In this document: piece by piece, positions 34,610 to 46,473 of the stretch
Numbering within the stretch: position 1 is the stretch's first letter
Layout: each line of letters begins with the position of its first letter
DNA from: Filosporella fistucella
Lineage: Eukaryota; Ascomycota; Leotiomycetes; Helotiales
Assembly: GCA_030077755.1 (NCBI GenBank)
Contig: JAQJZZ010000004.1
Coordinates: 496,001 to 560,000 of the forward strand
DNA: 64,000 nt
Reading direction: 5' to 3'
Notes under the pieces: model-generated
The model's input: only the letters and a program-made list of their open reading frames with translations
Databases searched by the model: none
What the model was told of the DNA's origin: nothing
Position numbers and translations under genes: made by a program

Positions 34610-34728
34610 TAGTAGGTATGGGGATCGAACCCTGATCTTCTGTGCCCTCGCACTTCTGAAATGCTCCCTAGGAGACATGCCTGAAGTAGAATTGTGAGAC
34701 AGAAGTCCTACCACTGGACCAACCCACT
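34610..34728 (-). tRNA. Intron-containing tRNA, probably Val (CAC)
   Basis: On the minus strand the acceptor stem pairs AGTGGGT with ACCTACT, the D arm is GTCC-AGTGGTA-GGAC, and the anticodon stem TCTGT pairs with ACAGA. This puts CAC in the anticodon, followed by A37 and a 48-nt intron (34645-34692) that contains GTG able to pair with the anticodon. The T arm has a consensus GGGTTCGATCCCC loop but only three G-C pairs, with two mismatches at the base. The mature length would be 71 nt. A shifted anticodon stem (CTTCT/AGAAG) would give CTC (Glu) but spoils the D stem. The T-stem mismatches leave open that this is a decaying copy. Confidence 0.6.
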
Positions 34729-35528
34729 TTTTTTGGAAAGACCTGCGGTAATAAGAATTTTATAATTGGAGGAGGGAGGGGCGGGTGTGTGATTTATAGA
34801 TGTGCGAGGGCGAGTATATCTGTGTTATCTGATGGCTGGTGGTAGTTATTTAGTGAGTTTATGTCATGAACTTTTGGGAAAGAAAGAGCCTGTATAGTGA
34901 GTCTTTCATCTTCTTCACTACCGATTGTAGTCAGGAAATTTTAATGCCACGCTAAGATTGATATTAAGGTATTTGATCTCAAGCTTACAGGTATATTAGA
35001 TTCGAAGTCATTTTCGCTTGAGGACTTGCTTAAAATCTGGGTCGGGCACGAAGAGTTGAAGTTAGTGCTGTAAATCCCAGTTTTGCGATGTAAGAAAAAG
35101 GTAATAAATAATGGTCAATTGTGGAGGTTTCATATAGATTATTTTGACATTTAAAAGAATTAAAAAATAGTTTCATCTTATCTTGCCAAACGTGATTGCA
35201 TTTCGTAGCATGAAACTTGCCTTTCTAGACGATGGGTAAGTAGCAAGGTGGAAGGGACACCGAGTATCATCTCCTGGGCCTTGGAAAAGAAAGGACTTGC
35301 GGGGAGGAAGGGGTTAGGGACGAGGATTAAAGATGTGATTTTATGTTGAAGCGGGACTGGTGGTGGAAGGGGAGACCTGAGAAGAAGCAGAGTGTTTGAT
35401 TCTTTTTCAATTTCTCTCCATTTTTCTATAAACTATCTTGATATCTGCTCGAGCTTGATATCTCCTTTCCCCGCTCCCTCCGCTTTCCCCCGCCCGTCTT
35501 CCTCATCCGCTTCTCCCCTATCACACTC
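34729..35528. other. Intergenic stretch, AT-rich
   Basis: No supported gene. It lies beyond the 5' end of the tRNA and the 3' end of chl1. Confidence 0.5.
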
Positions 35529-38500
35529 TCAGCCCCTCAACCCCTCTTCCCCCCCAAAAAACTTCCCCAAAGCTCCCATCAATCCACCAAACCCCCTTTC
35601 TTCACACCCCTCCACTAATCCCCCCCTAATCCACCCCGGTAGCCTCTCCTTAATTCTCTGTCCCTCAAATCGTTTATCAATCATGATTATAGCAGCATAA
35701 TCTCCCCTGTGTCTGATCGCGCGGCCGATACTTTGGTTTACAGCTCGCATTGTAGCGTTTAGGTAGAAGGATTGAGAGGTTTGTTTTGCTTGTTTGTGGA
35801 TCTCTTCTTTTGATAATTTCTTCTGGCTTTTCCCTGCTTGATCATTCTCTAGCAGTGATAGTGCCGTATTTTGAGCGGTAAGGCGGGTGATGGTGTTATT
35901 TTCGATATATTCCAGTTTTGCTTTCCATTCTGCGCTGTTTATATTAGGGAATGGGAGTCCGACTATAATCACGCATCGACCTAGCGCATCGGAGAAATTT
36001 ATCCCTTCGCTCATTTTGCCGCCTACGACGGAGAGGAGGAGCCCGCCTTTCTTGGCAGAGATGGAGGAGCTGTAGGAGGAGAGAGTTGATTCTATGCTGG
36101 AGGATTGGGATTCGAGGAAAAGGGGTTTTTTGGAGGTGAGGCGGTCGAGGAGGGATTTGTTGTTGTTTTGTGGTGTGGAGGATGTTGAAGAGCTGGGAGG
36201 AAGAGACCATCTTGCGAGAACGGATTCTAAGTATGCGTAGCTAGGGAAGAAAACTACTACTCCGTCTGGAACTACTGAACAGATATTTAAGATCGAAAGA
36301 CCTAGTTCGTCGAGCAGAGAGCTGGAAGATCGATTCTTGTACACGAATTCTAGATCGTGGTTGTTCGGACTACGGCTGAGTGTCCAGGCTAAGAGGGAGG
36401 AAGAGGGTATTACATGTCCACATGAAAGGGTGACGAGATTGGAAGGGGAGATGTAGGGGAATAGGTGTGTTGTGTAGTCCGAGAATGGGGACATGGTGCC
36501 GCCGGCTAGGAGGACTGGGGTGGTTAGTCGGGATGATTTGTCGGGGCAGAGGAAGGGAAATTACCAGCTCGAGCTTCGGAGACTATAGATTGGAAATCTG
36601 AGGATGGATCTAGGAGGAGGTATCTTAGTGTTATAAGATCTGGTGTCTTCGTGTCGGCGGATTTATTGAAGAATAATCTGCCTTCTGCTGAGGGGTGCGT
36701 GAGTGCCGAGAGGAGAGATGAGATATGGTGAAGTACTGGTGTTGAGTTGCTTGATTCCGATTTTGTAGCCTTTGAGGTAGTTGATTGGGGGTTGGGAGTT
36801 GTTTCGGTGTAGATTGCATAGCTTTCTACCTTTCGGGCAAGCTTGCTCTCTTGAAGGTAGTGGATTAATTTGAAGAGGTTGATTTGATCTACGCCCTTTC
36901 CGGAAAGGAGGTCTGGCTCCGAGGCTATACCGTCTGTTTGCTGCCTTGCGTCAGTGATCTGTGATTTCAACGAGGAGTGAAGAATATACGGAGCCCGAAA
37001 GTCTGCTCTCTAAATACCCTGCCAAAGAATCAATAACCCTCACCACCTGGGCAATATAAACCCTATTCTTCCCCTTCAATCTATTTCTAAATTTCTGTAA
37101 ATATATCCCCAGTTGAGCTCTAGCTCTCCTTAATTGTCTGAGACTGATCTCAACGCCATGGATACCAGATATAGCATCCATCAAATTATGAGCTTCATCG
37201 ATAATCACCACGTGACCTTTAAGACTTATTCCCAACGCATCTCTAGCGCTTTTCTGGAGAAGAAGAGGATAAGGTAATGTAACTATCTCAGCCGGCTTGA
37301 TGGCCGATCGGGAGGCGTAGTATGGACAGATACCGATTTCTTTGCCGAGGGATCCCATGTCTTCTATATCGCGAATGGAAGCTAGAGTGTGGTCTCGAAA
37401 GGTATTGACAAGCGGTTGATTTTCTTTATTAGGGAGGAAAATGCATTTATGTTCTTTTGCTGTACCTGGCTGTTGGAGCTCGGAACAGCGCTCATTGATG
37501 GCGGCCACAGAACCGAGTTTTGAGACAGAGGGGTTGATGCAGAGGTTTTTGCGGGAGCCGAGGGTGAGGTGCTTGATATCTTCTGTGGTATCTGATTCTG
37601 TGGTTTCGTCTCTGATTGGTAGTGGGAACTTTGGGCGGCGGAGCTCGTTGATGAATTGTGTGAGTTGAGAATGCGTTCGGGAGCAGAAGAATATCTAGTT
37701 ATATCAGAATACGCTAGATGGTGAGGAGTTGCTGCTTGGATAACAGTACCTTCATCTCGTCCTCAATTTCGTCTTCTTCTTCTACCGGAGCTTTTCCCAT
37801 ACCTGCTTTTGCTAGGAGTTCCAAGGTAGCTGCCGATAGAGTACTGGTTGACTTTCCAGCCTTGACTCCATTCTGTTCGTTGTCGCTCTCATAATCATCC
37901 AAGATATACTGCTCTTCGTCATCTACACTAGTGGATTCAGATTCGATCTTTCTCCTTTTGAAGCTCTGATCTGGCTTTAGGTATTTGTCTCTTTGAGCCT
38001 TCTCCTTTGCTCGTATTCTGGCAAGTCTTGCTTCCATATCTTCTCGCTGGCGAAGCATCTCTCGACGCTTTCGAGCTTTGATTTGCTCTATGATCCAGTC
38101 TGGCTCATCTGAATCTGGAATTTGTTAGAAAATTCCGCAGTCCTTGGCTCGTACATACCATTCTGACCCCAATTTAGCCCGTCCTCGAATTCTTTTGCCT
38201 TGTGGTCTCGAAGCCATGTCAAAGCTCCACATATAAGGCTTAGAGATTTTCCCTAGTCGCAATTCATCAGTACCTATAGGGACAAGATAGCTTCTCCCCT
38301 TGATTGCAGGTAGGCTGAATGATACACGGTAGAGAGGGTCCGTTAACATTATCATCGGATCATGTGACTTACAGTTCCAGCTGTCACATATCGTCAGCAT
38401 CCTTTTGAATAAGAATCTATTGTTTACTTACTAGGGCTCTCAAGTATACCAACTTTACCCTCTTTCAACACCTGATACACCGTCTCCATAAACTCCTCCT

Positions 38501-38594
38501 GAATCGAATACGGCGTAAAAGGATGATGGAAATCCCTCTTGGTCACCTGACCTTCCCCTTGTTCTCCATTCTCCATCTCTTCGGGACGCGCCAT
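35529..38594 (-). CDS. chl1: ATP-dependent DNA helicase Chl1 (DDX11 family)
   Basis: Seven exons on the minus strand: 38594-38432, 38380-38373, 38252-38159, 38114-37750, 37694-36990, 36940-36565 and 36514-35529, total 898 residues, in phase throughout. This is an XPD-like superfamily 2 helicase. Walker A (SPTGTGKS, about residues 53-60) spans three exons, the middle one only 8 nt long. Four cysteines for the Fe-S cluster are present ([31 protein letters not shown]). The DEAH box ([12 protein letters not shown]) is near residue 373, and helicase motifs V/VI appear as [12 protein letters not shown] and [14 protein letters not shown]. Chl1 supports sister-chromatid cohesion and replication-fork integrity. 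A charged linker rich in Lys/Glu (about residues 100-190) is normal for the family. Confidence 0.95.
38373..38380 (-). other. chl1: 8-nt microexon of chl1 (Walker A)
   Basis: The exon CTGGAACT is flanked by acceptor GTGACAG and donor GTAAGTCA. It finishes the Thr codon begun in exon 1 and encodes Gly and Thr of TGTGKS; the next exon starts with GGAAAATCT (GKS). Without it the frame is lost and the ATP-binding motif is destroyed. Confidence 0.9.
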
Positions 38595-39695
38595 TATCCT
38601 TTCAAAAGCTTGATTTAGAACACAGCAGGCCCAAGGCAAAATAATTTTCGTCTCTTTCAGGAAGTTTGTTGTGGCTCGTCGCGTCAATGGAGGCGCAGAC
38701 AAAGTTTAGCGTGTCTGGAAACAAATTTGTGTAGCTTGGCGGCAATTTTTCTGGCTCAGCCTCGAAAGTCTTCCCAACTCAGCAAACAATATGTCTGATA
38801 TTGGGCATCAATCCTTCCGAAAGCCTACATACAGGCTCCCTAATTACCACATCATGTCGAGCATGTCACTGAGCTTTAACTAGCATAAATGGTGATTGAA
38901 ACTTTATATTGAAGCTGAAATCTATTATGATCCGGGCCGTCGCACTGCAGATGTCTCTTCCCGCACATCAAAGCTTAGCTTCGTATTCTCAAAAGGGTAA
39001 TGCAGGAAAAGAAACTCTGAGATGAGGTCCAAACACCTTCACACCATCACCATGAGACTTACTGTTCGAGATACCCGATGAGTTTATGCTTTGAAGCTGA
39101 ATCCGAAGTTCCCGCTGAAAAGCAGCCATGGGAACCAAGCTATTTATACCTACCTACCTTAACATTGTTGATACCCGCTTCCCCTTGGTGTACCTCAAGG
39201 CGTCATAAAATCTCCTATCCATGTACATACACATTCATTACCTAGGTTACACCCTACCCACCAGGTAAAAGATGTAATCATAGGCGTATCCCGAGCTCTA
39301 AACGATTTTACGACCAACTTTCTCCTGCGTGACGCGTGTAATGTGGATATGATGGAGAAAAGCGAAATAAAGATGTCCACTATATCCTCCACATTCAGAC
39401 CTTGGGAGGTTGAATTTCTTGGTAGATGCGACTCTATGACCTGTAGCGAGGCTGTCAATTGTCTTGCTTCTGTGCACTAGAGGAAAGTGCGGTAGGCAGC
39501 TTGCACGACACATTGAGGTGATGCCGTGGTGATGGTAGCCTTCTCTCCTTTTGCTTCTTTCCGTCATGATTCTCATCTCAACTTTCAAACTTCCCTACTT
39601 TCTCTTTGTTGTTGACTCTTGAGTATCTTGCCCTTCCCTGGTTCTTTCTCTGATCTTCGCTTTCCTCATCGTACCTCACCTCACCTCACCTCACT
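38595..39695. promoter_or_regulatory. Divergent spacer between chl1 and chs4-like genes
   Basis: 1.1 kb between opposite starts, presumably holding both promoters. A ctcacctcacctcacctcac run lies directly before the chs4-like ATG. No coding gene is supported. Confidence 0.45.
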
Positions 39696-42600
39696 ATGGC
39701 ACACCCAGGCTACGATTATCCCTACCAAGCTGCGAATCGAAGCCGAAACGATCATGTCCCGCACCCACATTGGAACGGTCAGGGGCAGCAGTATCAACAA
39801 CAGTTCCAGCACCACTCCCACTACCAGCAACAAAGACACAGCTATGCTCAGCAGCCAAGTACGTGAAGCCTAAGAATAGCACTGCCCCTCGTCACCTCCT
39901 ACTCCTTACCTACCTACCTACCTTACCTATCTACCTTACCCTACCTACCTCTCATTACTTGCTTCAATAAAACAACCTCGTCTCGCATCTGCCAGGAGTC
40001 AGCGCATCACTTCCGACATAGTGTTGTTGTCGGCTTACGCTACATACTGCTTATTTATTATTCATGCGCTGAAGATTCTTCCACTCATTACCTCAGAACG
40101 CCTCACGAGGTAAAAATCCTAGCTGATCTCAATCATAACAGATCAACCACCATTTCCCCCAATACACCAATATCAAAGAAAGCCCATCATGTCGAATGAC
40201 AATTACCTTCAAAAGCCCCAACTGGGTGCAACTTTTGTTCCCTCGGGTTACGACGATTTTTACATGCCAGAGTTGGTTTCACCTACCCCGCAAAGGTGAG
40301 GAATGTTCTGGGAACGGTCGACGCAGATTCTTCCCAAAAGCCAACCGGAATAGTTGCTGATGGAAACAGAATTATGCCAGAAGTTCCCTCAAATATGCAA
40401 GAAGGTCTTGCTCATTTAGAACTTGAAGCTCGAAATCCACCTGCACATCGAATGAGCACATCTTCTACCCAATCGTTGATGCAATCGCCCTATCTCGATA
40501 ACAGATCTTCCAGACAACCGGGCCCTGGATTTACTGCGAGTTACGAACATACAAACGCTGCTGCATATCAAAATATGAATCGAGACCAGAAATATGCTTC
40601 AAGTCAAGATTCACCAAAATTCTCTCCCTTCCCGAAATTGAGAGATCCCGGACAGAATGTTCCGCTGTCATATGAGGATAAGGAGGAGGTTTTGGAGAGG
40701 GCGAGACCAGGAGTATTGAGTTCTACAGACCCAGAGATGCAATTAGCTTGGGCACAAGATGCATTATCGTGGTGCGAAACTGCAAGCCAACTTGCAACTA
40801 GAATATCGGAAGGACAATCTGGGAGATCGATCACACCGAAAGTCGAACATCAGCTACGAGAGGATGCTCTGAACATTGTATCATTTTTGGCAGATCAACA
40901 TCACCCAAAGGCAGAGTTCATTAAAGGACAGTGGCTTGAATTCGGAAAGTTCGGACACAGGATAGACAAAAAGGAGGCATTCATGTCATACAAACGAGCG
41001 GCAGAAAAGGGGTATGCGAGAGCCGAGTATAGAATAGGAATGCAATACGAGACGTCCAATAATACGGCGAAAGCGGTTGAGCATTACCGGAAAGGTGTGG
41101 CAGCAGGGGATTCTGCGTCAAATTACAGATTGGGAATGATGACCCTTCTTGGTCAACATGGAATGCCTCAAGATTTCCGGCATGGGGTGGATCTTATTCG
41201 ATTCGCAGCAGAGACTGCAGATGAGAATGCTCCTCAGGGGGCTTACGTCTATGGGATGCTTCTTGCTCGGGAATTACCAAACATTACCGTGCCAGAAGAA
41301 TATTTGGAGTACGATCTCAATGATGCAAAATTGTTTATCGAGAAGGCAGCATACCTCGGATTTGCAAAGGCACAACTGAAAATGGGCCAAGCTTACGAGC
41401 TCTGCCAATTGGGATGCGAGTTTGAACCAGCTCTTTCCTTACACTACAATGCTCTTGCTGCAAGACAAGGGGAATCTGAAGCAGAAATGGCTATCAGTAA
41501 ATGGTTTTTGTGTGGTTATGAAGGAATCTTTGAGAAGAACGAGGAATTGGCTTTTGCATACGCGAAACGTGCTGCTCAGGCCAAGCTTCCAACTGCCGAA
41601 TTCGCGATGGGATATTTCTACGAAATTGGTGTATACGTCCCTGTGGATCTTCATGAGTCAGAGGCATGGTATCAGAAAGCATCAGAGCATGGAAATAAAG
41701 ATGCCTTGGGAAGAATCGACAGTATCAAAAAGAACAACCATTTGTCAAAGCAGGATGGCGAACAGATTGCAATTTCGCGAATCAAGTCTCAATACGGTTC
41801 TCAACGCGGTGGAAGACCTGATCGTTTCAAGACAAAACCAGCTCCTATGCCAGTCATGGCAGAGGATAGAGTTGATATGCCTATCCCGGAGGTTAGGAAA
41901 TCATACATTGCTCCAGATAATCAACAGAGAGCTCCACCAAATATTCGACCTGTATCAACTGCACCATACCCAGAAGACGATCATATTCGTGTGGGTGGTC
42001 AAACTCAAGGTGGTCTGAGAGGGAGACCGAACTCCGGACCGATTCCTAGCAATGGACCACAAGCAGATCGTCCTTCATCTGCATTTGGTATTCGACCAGT
42101 GTCTCATGCCGCTACTGATAACTTCGGTCAAAGCTTAAGGCCTCATGATCAAATACGTCCGTCTACGAGTATGGGTAATATGCATATTGCTCCGGGTATT
42201 GTTCCCCTTGGTCGCGGTAGTAATCCAGCAGAACGAAGTCGGGTTGTATCTGCAGGTTGGGAACCTCAAATGCCTGGAGGTTACCGGGAACCATCTAACC
42301 GCCCACCAACGCTACCTCAAATGGACTTGGGTCGACCTATGAATGCCGATCCAGGTGGACCAAGCAAGCTTCAAAAGCAGCCACCGAATATGAATAAACC
42401 TCAACCCCAGCCGATGGGTAGTCCAGGTTATCCGACCGACTCATATAATAGACAGTCGCAGCCACCACAAGGCTACCAAGATCCTGCAGTTCAGAGAAGA
42501 GACGTTTCTTCCAATCAATATTCACGCCCCGAACGTGGAAGTTCAATGCAACCAATGATGAGTCCACCTATGATGAGTCCTGGAATGAATCAACGACCAG

Positions 42601-42952
42601 ATCCTAGGCAACAGCCTCAAAAGCAATCACAGCAAGGACACGAAAGACAAAGCTCGAATCCTCAAAATCAGCAGCGTCAGGATTCTATGCCGCCACCCCA
42701 GGGTCGCCAATCAGCACGTCCAACTCCTCCTCAACATACCATGTCTTCTCAAGGCCCTGACTCTAGGGCTTCATCAGTAGCTCCAGGTTCTACTCCAGCT
42801 ACTCCATCCGCCCCTCCGCCAAAAAGACAAGGTCCAGCTACCTTTGAAGAGATGGGTATTCCTAGTGCACGAAAAGAGAGCGAATGTGTAAGTCTTTACT
42901 CAAATTCTTTTGAAAAAAAAATATAGACTAACATCCACAGGTCATGATGTAA
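39696..42952 (+). CDS. Chs4/Skt5-type chitin-synthase activator (SEL1 repeats)
   Basis: Four exons, 39696-39858, 40142-40295, 40370-42887 and 42941-42952, total 948 residues. The N-terminus is Gln/His/Tyr-rich. The centre (about residues 230-560) holds SEL1-type repeats, for example AFMSYKRAAEKGYARAEYRIG and AAYLGFAKAQLKMGQAYE. The last 380 residues are Pro/Gln/Ser-rich and disordered. After splicing the protein ends ESECVMM, a CaaX prenylation box, as in yeast Skt5/Chs4, which recruits and activates chitin synthase at the membrane. The final exon has only three codons plus stop; a model that reads through the intron would lose the CaaX box. Intron 1 is long (283 nt) and contains a CTAC microsatellite. 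Confidence 0.92.
39904..39951 (+). repeat. CTAC/TACC microsatellite in intron 1 of the chs4-like gene
   Basis: About 48 nt of imperfect (tacc)n with interspersed ttacc units, entirely inside the 283-nt first intron. Confidence 0.85.
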
Positions 42953-44432
42953 CGGACCACATTCTAAATGATGATTTTAGGGCATGGAGGACAAAATGCA
43001 TATACTCGATGATACTCATAATCCAGCGGCATCTGTTTGGCGTTTTTTTCATGCGAGATCTTTGGTACCTTAGAGTTGGTTTTTCTGTCTTGTCTACTAG
43101 GCATTAAGAGACATGGAGGAAGGCATAAATACGTACTTTCTTCTTGGTAGAAATGATACCCGATGGTGCTATTTTATTTGATTTACTATTTTCTACTCAG
43201 ATTCCAAAGGTCTTTTTAGATTGCATATTGGATATTCAATGCTGTGCTGAGAAGCGGGCGGCCGAGGGTGGTGCTGGATTTCACGTGATTGTAAATAAGC
43301 TAGGCTGGATTGGGATGGTGAGGTTATGAGGTGAGGTGGGAGTCCCTTCTTCTCTGGGCGAGGGGACGAGGGAGATAGGTAATTCACCGGACTTCACCTC
43401 GTTTAATCATTTTCTTTTCTTTTCGCCTCATCTCATCTCACCTCTTCTAATCTCTTCTCATCTGCCTCATCAATTCTTTCCCATCAACCCCCCATTGCTA
43501 AGGTATCTACTTCAGCAAATTCTTCTCATCGAGGTTTACTTACGGCTCTGGATAGAAGGCGAAGCAGTGGACTTTCTTTGCGAAATCGACTGGGAACTTC
43601 TGTTAGGATCAATCGATGAGGTCTTTCCCTCAGTTTCTTGAGGTGATTTTCTTCGAAGGGGTTGGCGAGGCTGGATAAGTGTTTGAAGGAGGATAGCATT
43701 AGTGCTTTGCGGAGAGGATCATCATCAGGATCTTCTATTGCGATTGGCAGGCAGAGACTGAGGTAATGCTTCTTCTTGTTGGGGGCGTCAGCAACGTGTG
43801 TCTTTTGAATATTCTGACTTGAGTAGATTATCAAGGTTTTTCATCTGCACACCTTGTCGATCGAGTTCGATACAATCTCTTAGCAAGGACCCTTCGCCAA
43901 GGTCCTACAGGAGTCTGATATAAAGCCTCTCATCAACCTACTTTTCGGAGCGAATTTTTGTGTTCGATACTTGGCAAAATACTTCCATCATCACACCTCG
44001 GACAAATATTTGATAGCGACCTGATCCACGAAAAAATTGAGAGGATAGTATCGATGAGGCTAACTATTTATCGAGCTCCAGCGTTTATTGAGTTCAGCAA
44101 GGGTGAGAGTTCTCCCATTGCTTGAAGGTGCAAGTTGGGCAAGATCTGAGGTTTGTGTCGCTGAACTCTATCATAAGGACGGTCATCTTCTCGCACAGCA
44201 ACAACTCGGGTCTACGGGATTCGAAGTCGCATAGGGTGAATCTAGAGGTCTGTCACTATTCAGTTACGAGTTTTTTCCGATAGTTTGACGATCTCTCTAG
44301 TATCAGACGCCGATCTCGTTCTCTGACTTCAGCTGGAACTTTAGGAACTATTGAATTCGTTCATTCGCTTCGAAGGGCCGCTGTTTTCTAACACAATATC
44401 ACAAACGCTTATCCAAGGGCGGCATCGTAATC
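42953..44432. other. Intergenic stretch, nothing recognised
   Basis: About 1.5 kb including a CT-rich tract (ctcatctcatctcacctctt) around 43425-43480. Open frames on both strands carry no recognisable domain. The right end is the hop2 promoter. Confidence 0.45.
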
Positions 44433-45617
44433 ATGGCACCCCGCAAACCCAAAGCAGACGATGATAACGCATCAACAACCTCCACCGAACAAGTTCTCAA
44501 ACCCAAAACTGAAAAAGCAAAAGTCACCAAGCCGAAAGCCGAAAAAGCTGCCAAGTCTAAAGTCGACAAACCTAAGCCTGTCAAGAAAGCTACTGATGCC
44601 GAAAAGGGCGAGAAAGTGAACAAGGAGAAGAAGGTCGTGGATGGAGCGAAAGAGGGAGCGAAAGATACGAGTGCTAGGGAAACAAAAGATTGGACAAAAG
44701 ATGGGAAGGAGAAAGCGAAGGCTGTTACAGGGGAGGAGGCGATGGAGGTGATCAAGCAGTATTTGAGGGAGCAGAATCGGCCGTATAGTGCAACAGATGT
44801 TACTGCAAATTTGAGAGGGAAGGTAAGTTTCTTTCTCCTTTAATTTGCATCTGTGTAGACTCGCGGTGTCTATTGCTAATGATCATGGGGGAGATTTCGT
44901 GCGGTGCTAGAAAAATGTCAAAATGTATAGGACAAATGGCGAGAAGAGAAAGCTGATCAGAATTTGATGGCAGGTCACCAAAACAGTGGCAGATAAGTTG
45001 TTGAAAGAAATGGAGCAGAATGGACAAATTATGGGAAAGGCGACCAAGAAAGATGGTGGCGGACAGTGGGTATTTTGGGCAGTGCAGGTTTGTTGCCCCT
45101 TTCATCCCATCACGCCTTCTGATCCCATTTATCCCATCTCCTCTCAACATAGTTCCAGCCTTTTAGAGCATAGACATCAGATGAAAACTAGCAAGCTAAC
45201 GGCCCACAGGACCCATCAGACACCGCCTCCCCCGAAGAACTCACCACAATGGACACCACCATCTCCACCCTCCGCGAGCTCATCCCAACCTTAAAAGCCA
45301 CCCTCAAAACCAGCACCACTCAACTCACCACTCTTCGTTCCGCTCCCACGACCGCCGCCTTACTCTCCACAATTGATTCTCTTCGTCAGTCCAATGTAGA
45401 GAAAATGCAGAGATTACAGGCGTTTGAGCGGGGAAATGGAGAGAGTGTTAGTAAAGAGGAGAAAGAGAGGGTAGAGAAAGAGTGGAAGGAATGGAAAGGG
45501 AAAAGAGAGAGAAGAATGAGAGCTTTTAAAGGGTTGGAAGAGATGTTGCTTGCTGGGATGGCGAAGGAGGAGTTGTGGGAAAGAGCTGGGTTGGAGGGGG
45601 AGATTGAGGGTTTTTGA
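44433..45617 (+). CDS. hop2: Homologous-pairing protein 2 (Hop2/TBPIP)
   Basis: Exons 44433-44822, 44974-45087 and 45210-45617 give 303 residues. The TBPIP winged-helix segment reads EEAMEVIKQYLREQNRPYSATDVTANLRGK, then TKTVADKLLKEMEQNGQIMGKATKKDGGGQWVFW, interrupted by the first intron. A Leu-rich coiled coil and a charged C-terminal helix (MLLAGMAKEELWERAGLE) follow. With Mnd1, Hop2 helps Dmc1/Rad51 pair homologues in meiosis. Unlike the compact yeast protein, about 90 residues of Lys/Ala/Glu-rich sequence precede the domain. Confidence 0.92.
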
Positions 45618-46473
45618 GAGTCGATGAGTTAAACTGTGTGGGTAGAGAACTTGCCAGGGGTTACTACACTAAGTGGTGAAAGAGGGTATGGAGATATTGC
45701 TTGACTGATAGATGCTTGGATGAATTTTGCTAGAACTGCCGTAAGTATGGCACATAGCATAGATCACGAATCGAAGTCCTTAGCTGATATGTGCGAAATG
45801 GTAGTTATTGAGTAGCTTGTTAATACCACTTGCTTCTCTGGAATTATTAGAAGTTGTTCTGTCAGAGTTGAATTGCTAGAAGCAAAAATCATCCCACGAC
45901 ACATTACGATCATCTATATCTTCTGGAATGGGAGGGAAGGCTATTAAAAAGTAGATCCTTACTGCTACTATAAAAACTTGACATTTTTCCTTGGAAGACA
46001 GACAAAACAATAAGACTATTACACGAACTACAATTTCTTGGAAAACTAAAGCACTAGATACCCACAATACCCACAAACTCATCTGCCTATCAGGCAATAC
46101 AACCATAGTAATAGAAATAGTTACTAGAGCAGCTAGAAGCAAATATAAACACAAACGATGTCACACCCTATCTACTCTTCCCACAGAAAACAATAGCTTT
46201 GTGAATGCGAAAAACTTGGTATTATCACACAAATCTGACATTTCTTCTTGATAAACCAAACTACTAAGACCACTTAGTACTCCAACTACTCTCTGATGGC
46301 TCCAATACACCAAACACCAACCACCAGCATATCTTTCTGCCTAGCAAACGAACACAAACAAGCCGAAATAAACCAAGCTCTCGCAATTTCTCTACACCTT
46401 CATTGCATAACGAAATAAACATTGCTCTCCCTGTCCATTCCTAATCTCATATCAAAACATGAATAAAGAATAT
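45618..46473. other. Convergent intergenic region
   Basis: It lies between the ends of hop2 (plus) and the BTB gene (minus). No supported feature; it carries the 3' UTRs. Confidence 0.5.
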
